Below are positions 26,353 to 34,251 of a stretch of DNA of 64,000 bases, in pieces; within the stretch, counting starts at the first letter, position 1; each line of letters opens with the position of its first letter. Location of the stretch: positions 124,001-188,000 of the forward strand of contig NZ_JAMOII010000005.1 of the NCBI RefSeq assembly GCF_024448985.1. The letters run 5' to 3'. Source of the DNA: Stutzerimonas stutzeri. GTDB taxonomy: Bacteria; Pseudomonadota; Gammaproteobacteria; Pseudomonadales; Pseudomonadaceae. Below the pieces are notes generated by a model. The model was given only the letters and a program-made list of their open reading frames with translations, did no database searches and was not told where the DNA came from. Made by a program: the position numbers and the translations under genes.

Positions 26353-27492
26353 ATGAATTTCGCCTTCAACGAACAACAGAACGCCATCCGCGAAAGCGTC
26401 GCTCGCTTCAGCGCCGAGGTGCTTGCTCCCGGCTATCGCAAACGCGACCAGGCTGGCGTCATCGGGCGTGAAGTCATCCAGCAGATGGGCGACATGGGTC
26501 TTCTCGGCGGCGAGCTGCCGGAGCAGTACGGCGGCAGCGGGCTGGACTGCGTGACCGCAGGAATCATCGTCGAAGAAGTTTCCCGTGGCGACTTCAATGT
26601 CGGCTATATCCCGCTGCTGGCCTCGCTCAACGGCCAAATCATCAGCCAGCACGCCAGCCCCGAGCTGGCGGGCGAATGGCTGACCGAAATCACTGCCGGG
26701 CGCAGGATCGTCTGCATTGCGCTGACCGAACCCAGCGGTGGCTCCGACGCGGCAAGCTTGCGCATGAAAGCCGAAAACAGGGGCGACACCTATATCCTGA
26801 ACGGCGAAAAAACCTCCATTTCCATGGCCGACCAGGCGGACGTCGCAGTGGTTTTCGCCCGCACCGGCAGCCAGGAGTCACGTGCCAACGGTATCAGCGC
26901 CTTTCTCGTGCCGATGAATCTCCCTGGCGTGAGCACCACCCGCTTCGAAGATGCTGGCCAGCGCGCTATCGGACGTGGCTCGATCTTCTTCGACAACGTC
27001 GAAGTGCCCGCCGGCCATCGGCTGGGTGACGAGGGCAAAGGTTTCAAGCAGGTCATGCAGGGTTTCGACTACAGCCGAGCTTTGATTGGCCTGCAATGCC
27101 TCGCAGTGGCTCAGCAATCGCTGGACGAAACCTGGCAGTGGCTCACCGAGAGACAGGCGTTCGGCCAGCAATTGGGAGCGTTTCAGGGACTGACTCACCC
27201 GCTCGCCGAGTACCAGACCTACGTGCAAGCGGCTCGCCTGCAATGTTTCTACGCGTTATGGCTGAAGGACTCCGGCCAACGGCACAATGCGGAAGCCGCA
27301 ATGAACAAATGGTGGGCACCGAAGCTGGCTTTCGATGTGGTCAAACAGTGCATGCTCGCCCACGGCCACACCGGATGGGGCGAGGATCTGCCCTTCGCTC
27401 AGCGCATGCGTGACGTGCTGGGGCTACAGATTGGTGACGGCACGGCGCAGATCATGAAAAATATCATCGCCCGCGAATACTTGCCCCGATAA
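26353..27492 (+). CDS. aliB: Cyclohexanecarboxyl-CoA dehydrogenase (AliB-type acyl-CoA dehydrogenase)
   Basis: FAD acyl-CoA dehydrogenase of 379 residues that makes cyclohex-1-ene-carboxyl-CoA. FAD/substrate motifs: ALTEPSGGSDAASL (around 128-141), FGQQLGAFQGLTHPLAEYQTYVQAARL, and GHTGWGEDLPFAQRMRD. In most acyl-CoA dehydrogenases the catalytic base is a Glu in a Y-E-G-T context; here the matching segment is LQIGDGTAQIMKN, so Asp362 takes its place. From memory, an Asp base is a feature of cyclohexanecarboxyl-CoA dehydrogenases, which supports the assignment. ATG 26353 follows CCGGAGATCACC, 64 bases after badI. Confidence 0.85.
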   Translation: MNFAFNEQQNAIRESVARFSAEVLAPGYRKRDQAGVIGREVIQQMGDMGLLGGELPEQYGGSGLDCVTAGIIVEEVSRGDFNVGYIPLLASLNGQIISQHASPELAGEWLTEITAGRRIVCIALTEPSGGSDAASLRMKAENRGDTYILNGEKTSISMADQADVAVVFARTGSQESRANGISAFLVPMNLPGVSTTRFEDAGQRAIGRGSIFFDNVEVPAGHRLGDEGKGFKQVMQGFDYSRALIGLQCLAVAQQSLDETWQWLTERQAFGQQLGAFQGLTHPLAEYQTYVQAARLQCFYALWLKDSGQRHNAEAAMNKWWAPKLAFDVVKQCMLAHGHTGWGEDLPFAQRMRDVLGLQIGDGTAQIMKNIIAREYLPR

Positions 27493-27551
27493 CCCCGCCT
27501 CATGCCGAAATGCGCATTGCCGCGTTCTTCCATGGGTCGCAAGGAAACGAA

Positions 27552-28049
27552 ATGACCGCGATTGAAACCAAGAGCATTCCCAACCGGCTTTTCTTCCGGT
27601 TGTTTCAAACCGGCAACGTGTTGCAGCGACAGGTGCAGAAAGAGATGGGCATTAGCACCGTGCAATGGGCCGTGTTAGGGGCTTTGTCGCGACCAGGTTA
27701 CGAAGACGGCATCTCATTCAACCAGCTCACCGAGTATCTAGTGGTCAGCCGTCAGAGCCTGGATGGAGTGCTCAAGCGCATGGAGCGCGATCAACATGTG
27801 CAACGCGTGCCACATCCGGACGATGGACGCGCACGACTGGTCAGGCTGACGGCCCAAGGCCGGACCTATTGGGATGCACTACAGGTACGCATCCAGGAGT
27901 TCTATGAGCAGGGGTTGAAGGGCTTCAGCTTCGATGACAGCGTCAACTTTTTGCACTACATGAGTAAGCTGCAAGCCGATCTCGGAGCCATCGCCCTGGG
28001 GCAGCTTGAACACGACGCTGTATCGACGGCATCCGCCAGCGAGCCGTGA
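27552..28049 (+). CDS. badR: MarR family regulator (BadR-like)
   Basis: A 165-residue MarR-type winged-helix protein: PNRLFFRLFQTGNVLQRQVQ dimer helix, LTEYLVVSRQSLDGVLKRMERDQHVQRVPHPDDGRARLVRLTAQGR as recognition helix and wing. In R. palustris, BadR represses the same gene set and is released by a CoA intermediate. ATG 27552 follows AAGGAAACGA; the longer frame from 27510 is less likely. It is the last gene of the plus-strand operon, so regulator and enzymes are co-expressed. Candidate operator: the palindrome at 22916. Confidence 0.85.
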   Translation: MTAIETKSIPNRLFFRLFQTGNVLQRQVQKEMGISTVQWAVLGALSRPGYEDGISFNQLTEYLVVSRQSLDGVLKRMERDQHVQRVPHPDDGRARLVRLTAQGRTYWDALQVRIQEFYEQGLKGFSFDDSVNFLHYMSKLQADLGAIALGQLEHDAVSTASASEP

Positions 28050-28059
28050 GAAGCCGGCA

Positions 28060-29247
28060 CTAGCTGACCTCTGCCCTGCGCTCCTGCTTCAGCAATAGCC
28101 ATACGATCCCCAGGCTGGCGACTGCCACGGCAGCTGCACCGAGAAAGATGCTCTGCATACCGATGTAAATTGCCAACGCCCCCATGATCGCGCCGGACAA
28201 CCCCAGCGCCAGATCGAAGAACATGGCGAACACACTGAGCCCCGAACTACGGTTAGCGACCCCAACACGCGACACCACACCTACGCCCAACGCCGGATAG
28301 AGCAAAGACAGGCCACACCCGGTCAGCGCCGACCCGGCGAGTGCAACGCCCGGCGCCTCGGCGAGCCAAAGCATGACCAGGCCAAGAATCTCTACGGCTA
28401 AACAGATCACCGCGACGGAATAGCCGCCCACTCGGTTGATCAGATTGGGAAATAGCAGCCGTGTCCCGATGAAGGCGAAGGCGAAGGCCGTCAAGCACCA
28501 GGCGGCCCCATCCCAGCCACGCGCGTTGTAATACAGCGCAATGAAAGCCGTTAACGTCCCGTAGCCGATGGTGGCCAACGCCAGACTGATGCCAGGCGGC
28601 GCGACCTTCCACAACACCTTGCCAAACGGTAGCCGCACCCCCGGATTGAGCGGCGCATCGTCCCGTCGCCAGGCCAGCGCCAAGCCGAGCGCAGCCAACA
28701 GCATGGTCACCGCCCCCAGACTCCACAGCCCCAGCGATTGAGCAAGAAACACACCCAGCGGCGCACCGATACCGACGCCGCCATAAGCGGCAATGCCGTT
28801 CCAGGAAATCATGCGTGCCGTGCTTTGCGGTCCGAGACGGGTGATGCCCCAGCTGATCGCGGAAATGCCGATCAGACTTTGCGTGAAGCCCAGGACCAGC
28901 CGGCTCATGACCATCACGCCGATACCCACCACCGGCCAGGATTCGAGCAACGCCGAAATAAGCAGCAGCACACCACTTACAAGCCCGGACGCCATCCCGA
29001 TCAGCACGGTTTTCTTCGCGCCTCGCTCATCCGCAAGGCGTCCAGCCAAGGGACGGCAGAGCAAAGTAGTGAGGTACTGAGCACCGATGACGATGCCCGC
29101 GACGGCAGTGCTAAAGCCTAGGTTTTCGTGGATATAGGCCGGCAGCGATGCGAGTGGGATGCCGATCGAAATGAAGGAAATGAAGTTGAAGACGACCAGC
29201 GACAGGATGAAAAACGTGTCGTTGGCGGGTGATTTCTCAGCTGGCAT
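28060..29247 (-). CDS. MFS transporter, YhhS/YfcJ-like
   Basis: A 395-residue major facilitator protein with twelve predicted hydrophobic segments. The loop 2-3 signature LCRPLAGRLADERGAKKTVLIG is present, and the N-terminal half (FNFISFISIGIPLASLPAYIH, FTQSLIGISAISWGITRLG) matches the YhhS/YfcJ (UPF0226) group of drug- or sugar-type exporters. ATG 29247 (MPAEKSPAND) is preferred to 29289 because AGGCGA is well placed. It converges with badR with a 10-base gap, so a link with ring catabolism is possible but not shown. Confidence 0.87.
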   Translation of the reverse strand: MPAEKSPANDTFFILSLVVFNFISFISIGIPLASLPAYIHENLGFSTAVAGIVIGAQYLTTLLCRPLAGRLADERGAKKTVLIGMASGLVSGVLLLISALLESWPVVGIGVMVMSRLVLGFTQSLIGISAISWGITRLGPQSTARMISWNGIAAYGGVGIGAPLGVFLAQSLGLWSLGAVTMLLAALGLALAWRRDDAPLNPGVRLPFGKVLWKVAPPGISLALATIGYGTLTAFIALYYNARGWDGAAWCLTAFAFAFIGTRLLFPNLINRVGGYSVAVICLAVEILGLVMLWLAEAPGVALAGSALTGCGLSLLYPALGVGVVSRVGVANRSSGLSVFAMFFDLALGLSGAIMGALAIYIGMQSIFLGAAAVAVASLGIVWLLLKQERRAEVS

Positions 29248-29368
29248 CGATTCGCCTGTCGAGGTGATGAAACACGAGTTGGGTGACAAAGCCGGATGAG
29301 TGAGTGCTATCCAGACAGTGGCACGGAAGACTCAGTCACAGAAAAGCGAACTCATCATACAACCGTTG

Positions 29369-29391
29369 CGCGCTGGTGTGACACCAGCGCG
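29369..29391. terminator. Perfect inverted repeat after the EamA gene
   Basis: CGCGCTGGTGT-G-ACACCAGCGCG: 11-base arms around one base, directly after the stop codon of the minus-strand EamA transporter. No T run follows, so it may act as a transcript-end stabiliser or protein-binding site rather than a classic terminator. Confidence 0.45.
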
Positions 29392-30297
29392 TCAGGCAGA
29401 CTTCACGCTCGCTGCAACCCTCGGTCGGCGCCATTGCGGCAATCCAATCAGCACGACGGCACTTACGATGACCGTCATCGCCAACCACTCTTCTGCACCG
29501 ATCCGCTCGCCGGCAAAGGTGATGCCCAGCAGTACCGCAACCACCGGATTGACATAGGCGTAGCTGGTAGCTGCGGCGGGTCGTACATGCTTGAGCAGGT
29601 AGAGATAAGCGCTGAACGCGACGATGGAGCCAAACAGCGTCAGATAGGCAAGCGCAAGCCAGCCGGATAAATCAGGTGCCTGCTGCATGCGCTCACCGCT
29701 CGCGGCGCTGCCGAGAAGCAATACCACTCCGCCGACAAGCATCTGCGCAGCGCTCGCCATCGCACCGCCCGGCAGGCTGAGATGCCGACTCCACATCGAG
29801 CCGAACGCCCAGCTTGCCGCCGCGATCAGTACCAGCATCGCCCCCAAGGGACTGGCTTGAAGGTTATGACCGAGATTGAGCAGGCCGATCCCAATCAGCC
29901 CGAGCAGGATGCCACCCCACTCCAGTCCAGTGGTGCGCTGGCCCCAGATCAACCCGAACAACAACGCAAATAGTGGCACCGTTGCAATCGCAAGCGCAGC
30001 CACTGCCGAGGCTACGCCCAGATGCTCGGCAATGGTCACACCACCGTTGCCACAGCTGAGCAGTAGGAAACCGACGATGGCGCATGACCGCCACTCTTTG
30101 CCGGTCGGCACAGGCACACCACGCCACCGCAGCCAGGCAAACATAAGCCCACCAGCAATGACGAAACGCAGCCCGGCGAGAAGCATAGGCGGCCAAGATT
30201 GCACACCTATCTTGATCACGAAATAGGTAGAGCCCCAAACCAGATAGAGCGCGATGAACGCACCCACGAGCAGCAACGATGAGCGATGCGAAGGCAT
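29392..30297 (-). CDS. EamA/RhaT family drug-metabolite transporter
   Basis: A 301-residue inner-membrane carrier with ten hydrophobic segments in two EamA repeats. The first repeat starts LVWGSTYFVIKIGVQSWPPMLLAGLRFVIAGG, and the second contains SWAFGSMWSRHL and ATSYAYVNPVVAVLLGITFAGERIGAEEW, both typical. Family members export amino acids or other metabolites; substrate unknown (YedA-like proteins are the closest recognised group). The gene is separated from the MFS gene by the perfect repeat and about 145 bases, so it is probably transcribed on its own. Confidence 0.9.
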   Translation of the reverse strand: MPSHRSSLLLVGAFIALYLVWGSTYFVIKIGVQSWPPMLLAGLRFVIAGGLMFAWLRWRGVPVPTGKEWRSCAIVGFLLLSCGNGGVTIAEHLGVASAVAALAIATVPLFALLFGLIWGQRTTGLEWGGILLGLIGIGLLNLGHNLQASPLGAMLVLIAAASWAFGSMWSRHLSLPGGAMASAAQMLVGGVVLLLGSAASGERMQQAPDLSGWLALAYLTLFGSIVAFSAYLYLLKHVRPAAATSYAYVNPVVAVLLGITFAGERIGAEEWLAMTVIVSAVVLIGLPQWRRPRVAASVKSA

Positions 30298-30881
30298 GAG
30301 AAAGACCGTGGTGCGGGCATTTGAGCAGCCATTCTAGATAGCCGCAGCGAGGACAATAAGCACAGTGAGCGTTTTGTTTAGCGGTGCAGTTTCCCGGTCG
30401 CGCCTCGGCCATCTGGTCGAGCCGAAGGGATCACCGATATTGTGGCCCGGCTTGGCGAGTGAGTACGCTCCGGTCTGGCCATATAGACACGGTCTTCCAG
30501 GCCGGCACTGAACTCACGGACAGATCGGCTCCTTGTTAAAGCACAGTCGTACAGTGACCGGCGCGCGCGACGTTACCGGCTTTTCAAGAATTGGATAGGA
30601 TGAAGCGAGACGTGACGCGCCGTCGTTGCGGCCTAGCATTGGAAGCCAATCACCTGCCGCTCGTTGCTGAAGCTCAAAAGGCTCGGCGAGCAGTTGGGAC
30701 GAACACAGTGATGGCAATACCGGAGGATCTGCGATTTTGCTATGAGCGAGCACCATAATTATCGCGATGGTTGCCCGAGATGAGCGGCGCAGGAGCGAGA
30801 AGCCAGCGTGCTGCTTGAATCACCGCTCAAGGCTCAGGACCAAAGGACGGTGATGAGCAAATACCCGTCTGACAAAACCGA
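30298..30881. other. Long intergenic region without recognisable genes
   Basis: About 580 bases between the EamA gene start and the oprF terminator. The frames present have odd composition and no good ribosome-binding site. The left edge should hold the EamA promoter. No RNA gene or repeat was recognised. Confidence 0.5.
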
Positions 30882-30912
30882 AAAGGCCGTTCCACTAGAG
30901 TGAACGGCCTTT
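30882..30912 (-). terminator. Rho-independent terminator of oprF
   Basis: On the minus strand AAAGGCCGTTC pairs with GAACGGCCTTT over a 9-base loop, then TCGGTTTTG. It lies 35 bases past the oprF stop. Confidence 0.88.
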
Positions 30913-30947
30913 CGGTACTACCGGGTTTCTTCGAAATCAGCTACGAA

Positions 30948-31940
30948 TTAACGAACCTGTGCTTCGACTTCGGCTTCTACACGGCGGTTGATCTGACGAC
31001 CTTCTTCGGTGCTGTTATCGGCAACCGGACGAGTCTCACCATAACCAACCGAGTCAACACGCTGGCTCTCTACACCGTATTGATTGACCAGGACCTCGCG
31101 AACAGCCTGAGCACGACGCTCGGACAGACGCTGGTTGTACTGATCGGTACCGACGGAGTCAGTGTGACCTTCAACGGTCGTGCTGGTCTGCGGGTACTGC
31201 TGCATGAAGTCAGCCAGGTTCTTGATATCGCTGTAGCTTTCTTCGCGCACACGGGCCCGGTCAAAATCGAACTTGACGTCGAGCTCAACGCGAACCAGCT
31301 CTGGTTCCGGCTCTGGCTCGTTGTCGACGATCGGAGCCGGTGCGGGCTCAGGAGTAGGCTCGACTTGGGCAACCTGTTGCTGCGCACCGCCACCAAAGTT
31401 CAGACCAACACCTACGCCGGCCATCCACTCACCTTCGTCAGCATCGATGTTGTACATCCCATCTACGCTTGCCTTGGCAAAGAAGTTTTCAGTGAAGTAG
31501 TACTTAACACCGGTACCGATATTGGCGAAAGTGCTGCGATCACGACCGCCACGGTTGGCTTGGCCGATGCTCTGATGCGCGGCGCCTGCCGAAACGTAAG
31601 GACGCAGGCCGACACCCGGCTGGCCGAAGTGGTAAGCAGCATCGAGAGAAGTCAGGCTACCCTTGATGTTCTTGTGACCGCCCGCACCCACAGGATCCTT
31701 GGACGTCAGGTCATGGTATTCACCATAGGACAGGCCAAGCGAAACATCGTCGGTCAGGAAGTAGCTGACACCTGCTCCGTACAGCTCGCCGTCACGCTGA
31801 ACGTCGCGCGAGCTATCGGTAAAATAATGTTTGCCGAATGCTTCTACCTCTACTGCACCCTGCCCTTGGGCAAACGCGCTAAGAGAAGTGGCTGCGACCA
31901 TAGAGCTAATTACAACGCCCAAGGTGTTTTTAAGTTTCAT
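30948..31940 (-). CDS. oprF: Major outer membrane porin OprF (OmpA family)
   Basis: OprF is the main structural porin of pseudomonads and ties the outer membrane to peptidoglycan. At 330 residues: signal peptide 1-24 (cleaved after SAFA), N-terminal eight-stranded barrel (about 25-180) ending VGLNFGG, a Pro/Glu linker (PTPEPAPAPIVDNEPEPEPE), and C-terminal OmpA domain with the peptidoglycan signature VEGHTDSVGTDQYNQRLSERRAQAV. It has no Cys residue, whereas P. aeruginosa OprF has four in its central region, as I recall. It lies 100 bases after sigX on the same strand, the usual order, and SigX-dependent transcription is known in the family. AGATGGGGATT precedes the ATG. Confidence 0.96.
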   Translation of the reverse strand: MKLKNTLGVVISSMVAATSLSAFAQGQGAVEVEAFGKHYFTDSSRDVQRDGELYGAGVSYFLTDDVSLGLSYGEYHDLTSKDPVGAGGHKNIKGSLTSLDAAYHFGQPGVGLRPYVSAGAAHQSIGQANRGGRDRSTFANIGTGVKYYFTENFFAKASVDGMYNIDADEGEWMAGVGVGLNFGGGAQQQVAQVEPTPEPAPAPIVDNEPEPEPELVRVELDVKFDFDRARVREESYSDIKNLADFMQQYPQTSTTVEGHTDSVGTDQYNQRLSERRAQAVREVLVNQYGVESQRVDSVGYGETRPVADNSTEEGRQINRRVEAEVEAQVR

Positions 31941-31988
31941 CCGTAAATCCCCATCTGGTGGTGAGTATCAGAACAATCTAAGGAAACC

Positions 31989-32032
31989 GGCTGTCTCTAG
32001 GCCCAAGCTGTTCGCTACTCACTAAGACAGCC
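31989..32032 (-). promoter_or_regulatory. Hairpin-forming repeat in the sigX-oprF spacer
   Basis: GGCTGTCT (31989-31996) and AGACAGCC (32025-32032) are a perfect 8-base inverted repeat with a 28-base loop in the 100-base spacer between sigX and oprF. It could work as a weak terminator of the sigX transcript, a processing site, or a 5' stabiliser of oprF mRNA. The repeat is seen; function is inference. Confidence 0.45.
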
Positions 32033-32040
32033 TGTTGCCG

Positions 32041-32631
32041 TTAAGTTTCAGCAATTCCCGAAAATTTTTCGCGCAGTTTATCCAATGCGCGCTTGTAACG
32101 CATCTTCGTTGCGCTTAAACCCATATGCATGATGTCGGCGATCTCTTGAAACTCGAGTTCCGCCACGAAGCGCAGAACCAGAATCTCCCGATCAATTTGG
32201 TTCACATGAACCAGCCACTTGTCTAGCCCCGCCTTTTCCTCGATATTCGGCGCCTTTTCCTCAGACGCCTCTTCGACCGGATCGAGGCTTAGCGCATCAA
32301 GTAAGCGCCGCTTGCGCCTCTCTTTTCGATACTGCGTAATGCACTCGTTATAGGTAATGCTATATAGCCAGGTCTTGAACTTTGACTTGCCCTCGAAGTT
32401 CTTCAAGCCGTACAAAACCTTGAGCATTACTTCCTGACAAACATCATCCGCGTCTCGGTCGTTTCCCAAGTAACGAGCACATACATTGAACAGCGTGCGT
32501 TGATAGCGCCGCATCAGCTCTTCGTAGGCGCGCGTTATATGGAACAGTTCCGCATGGGCACGCTGCACCAGCTCTTCATCGGAAAGCTGGCGCGGATCGT
32601 AGCTCGTGGTAGATGGGTGGGTTTTAGTCAA
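32041..32631 (-). CDS. sigX: ECF sigma factor SigX
   Basis: Extracytoplasmic-function sigma factor controlling oprF, fatty-acid and envelope genes. Region 2 is RYLGNDRDADDVCQEVMLKVLYGLKNFEGKSKFKTWLYSITYN and region 4 is LQ-type VAELEFQEIADIMHMGLSATKMRYKRAL. Starting at TTG 32631 gives 196 residues (M-TKTHPSTTSYDPRQL), the length I recall for P. aeruginosa SigX; there is no suitable ATG, and the frame is open to another TTG at 32649. No anti-sigma factor gene is beside it, as known for SigX, which is thought to respond through membrane state and CmpX. Confidence 0.94.
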   Translation of the reverse strand: MTKTHPSTTSYDPRQLSDEELVQRAHAELFHITRAYEELMRRYQRTLFNVCARYLGNDRDADDVCQEVMLKVLYGLKNFEGKSKFKTWLYSITYNECITQYRKERRKRRLLDALSLDPVEEASEEKAPNIEEKAGLDKWLVHVNQIDREILVLRFVAELEFQEIADIMHMGLSATKMRYKRALDKLREKFSGIAET

Positions 32632-32714
32632 GACGCTTCGAACCGGCAAAAGTCGTGGCCGCCGTTCACGGTAGACATCGAAAAGGGGCGGCGCACTTTA
32701 CCAGATTACCGGGC

Positions 32715-33545
32715 CTAACGGCTGCTTACGCGCTGTTCTAGCAGCACTCTATTTGCGACCGAGACCAACTCACCTTCATCGGTGAGCAGTAATGTCTTGG
32801 CTGTGCCGATTTCTTCTATTTCGCCTTCAAGCTGCGACCCTTCAAGACGCACCCGCTGGCCGACTTCGTAGAGTTCGCGTACATAAATGCCGGCAAGGAT
32901 CTGGCTGACCAGCTCACGGCTACCGAGACCCAGCGCCAGCGCGGCAGCCAAACCAACGGAGATCAGAGCAATCGCGATTACATAATTGAGCAGCTCGGTT
33001 TTGACTTCAAGCTGACCAATTGCGACCGAAATGATGATGATGATCACCAGTCCCTGAGCGATCCGCGCGAGACCGCTGGCATACTCGAGACCAACACCCT
33101 CTGCAGCGCCACGAACCAGGCCATTGACCAACTGGGCCAGTAGCACACCGACAAGGAGGATCACTCCTGCGCCGAAGACCTTCGGGACGTACAGCGCGAG
33201 CATATCGAGTGTCGCGGAAACACGAGCGAGGCCCAGAGATTCGGCAGCCGACACCAGGAATATCAACAGCACGAACCAATAAACAATCTTTCCGATCAGG
33301 GCCGATATCGGCAGGCGTATCCCGGCACGCCCGAGCAACTTGGTTACTCCGGTGCCAGCAACGAGTCGATCCACACCCACTTTCGCCAGAACCTTGGATA
33401 GCAAGGTGTCCAACAACTTGGCAACCACAAAACCGACAGCTACGACCAATAACGCACCAAACAAACGCGGTATGAATGCAGCAATAGGAGCCCAAAGCGC
33501 GCTCATCGCACCCAGCAAGCTCTGGCTCCAGGGATCGAGTTCCAT
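32715..33545 (-). CDS. cmpX: CmpX, MscS-like conserved membrane protein
   Basis: A 276-residue inner membrane protein with five hydrophobic segments (about 18-42, 85-105, 120-145, 165-180, 188-205) and a short soluble tail with LEGSQLEGEIEEIGTAKTLLLTDEGELVSVANRVLLEQ, which matches the beta domain of small-conductance mechanosensitive channels. In Pseudomonas it lies upstream of sigX and loss of it activates SigX and alters envelope stiffness. The order crfX-cmpX-sigX-oprF is kept here. AGTGATC-type weak initiation signal precedes ATG 33545; it starts two bases after crfX ends, suggesting coupled translation. Confidence 0.92.
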   Translation of the reverse strand: MELDPWSQSLLGAMSALWAPIAAFIPRLFGALLVVAVGFVVAKLLDTLLSKVLAKVGVDRLVAGTGVTKLLGRAGIRLPISALIGKIVYWFVLLIFLVSAAESLGLARVSATLDMLALYVPKVFGAGVILLVGVLLAQLVNGLVRGAAEGVGLEYASGLARIAQGLVIIIIISVAIGQLEVKTELLNYVIAIALISVGLAAALALGLGSRELVSQILAGIYVRELYEVGQRVRLEGSQLEGEIEEIGTAKTLLLTDEGELVSVANRVLLEQRVSSR

Positions 33546-33547
33546 GA

Positions 33548-33793
33548 TCAGTCAGCCCTATCGAAAGAAGAATGAGACGAAGAACGGCGACGCGCGACAG
33601 TCGAGGCGTGTGGTGCACCGCTGCTGAAAGCAATCAGCACGGCCTGCAGACAATGGCCCATCAGACCGAACAGGTCGCCGGCGCCAACCTGGCGGTTGGC
33701 GGTTTTCAACACGCGATCCAGACAAGCGTCGTCATCATGTGCGGTCTGAGCGTTAAGCATGTCACGCAAGGATTCTTCAAAAGGATCGCGCAT
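33548..33793 (-). CDS. crfX: CrfX-like small protein of the sigX locus
   Basis: An 81-residue protein that begins MRDPFEESLRDMLNAQTAHDDDACLDRVLKTANRQVGAGDLFGLMG. Position directly upstream of cmpX-sigX-oprF and its length fit CrfX, the small conserved protein of this locus. ATG 33793 follows AGAGAGG; the longer frame to 33844 is unlikely. A single weakly hydrophobic segment (GDLFGLMGHCLQAVLIAF) may touch the membrane. Function unknown. The usual upstream neighbour cmaX, a CorA-like transporter gene, is missing here. Confidence 0.8.
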   Translation of the reverse strand: MRDPFEESLRDMLNAQTAHDDDACLDRVLKTANRQVGAGDLFGLMGHCLQAVLIAFSSGAPHASTVARRRSSSHSSFDRAD

Positions 33794-33999
33794 GGTTACC
33801 TCTCTACAGTCCGATCTAGACGGCATATCGCTATGGCGGGTCACATTTGTCGCGCATCCCGCCGCAACCCCATATGGACATTCGGAATTCCTACCGCACC
33901 AATGTCAAAAAGCCGGTGAGGACGCATAGCCTGATGCTCTGTCGCGCATGGGAAGAAGATGGAGCACTCACACAGGTGTTTCGTCTTCCCAGAAACGCT

Positions 34000-34023
34000 G
34001 AAGGCCCCAGAAATGGGGCCTTC
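34000..34023 (-). terminator. Hairpin after tRNA-Ser
   Basis: GAAGGCCCC-AGAAAT-GGGGCCTTC, a perfect 9-base stem ten bases past the 3' CCA of the tRNA. The T run is weak, so termination is likely but not certain. Confidence 0.6.
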
Positions 34024-34033
34024 ACGTTAGATA

Positions 34034-34123
34034 TGGCGGAGGAGGTGAGATTCGAACTCACGGAAGAGTTTCCCCTTCGACGGTTTTCAAGACCGTTGCA
34101 TTCAACCGCTCTGCCACTCCTCC
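34034..34123 (-). tRNA. tRNA-Ser(UGA)
   Basis: A 90-base serine tRNA on the minus strand. Acceptor GGAGGAG pairs with CTCCTCC followed by discriminator G and encoded CCA. The anticodon arm is CGGTCTTGAAAACCG, giving anticodon TGA. A long variable arm (CGAAGGGGAAACTCTTCCG), typical of class II serine tRNAs, and a T arm with GTTCGAATC are present. No integrase or direct repeat of its 3' end was found nearby. Confidence 0.97.
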
Positions 34124-34251
34124 GCAGAGAGCGGGCGCAATAGTACCGGAACGAAACACACTGTCAAACTCTGTTGTTAGGCTGCAACAAAAGCTCTGCT
34201 ATGATCCGAGTCAATTCGCCTCAGGCTGAAGACATCTACAGGAGTGTCGCA

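Noticed and set aside
30514-30756. 80-codon minus-strand frame in the gap before oprF
   Set aside because: No ribosome-binding site and no natural protein pattern; treated as non-coding.
34034-34123. tRNA-Ser as attachment site of an integrated element
   Set aside because: No integrase, no direct repeat of the tRNA 3' end and only core genes on both sides.
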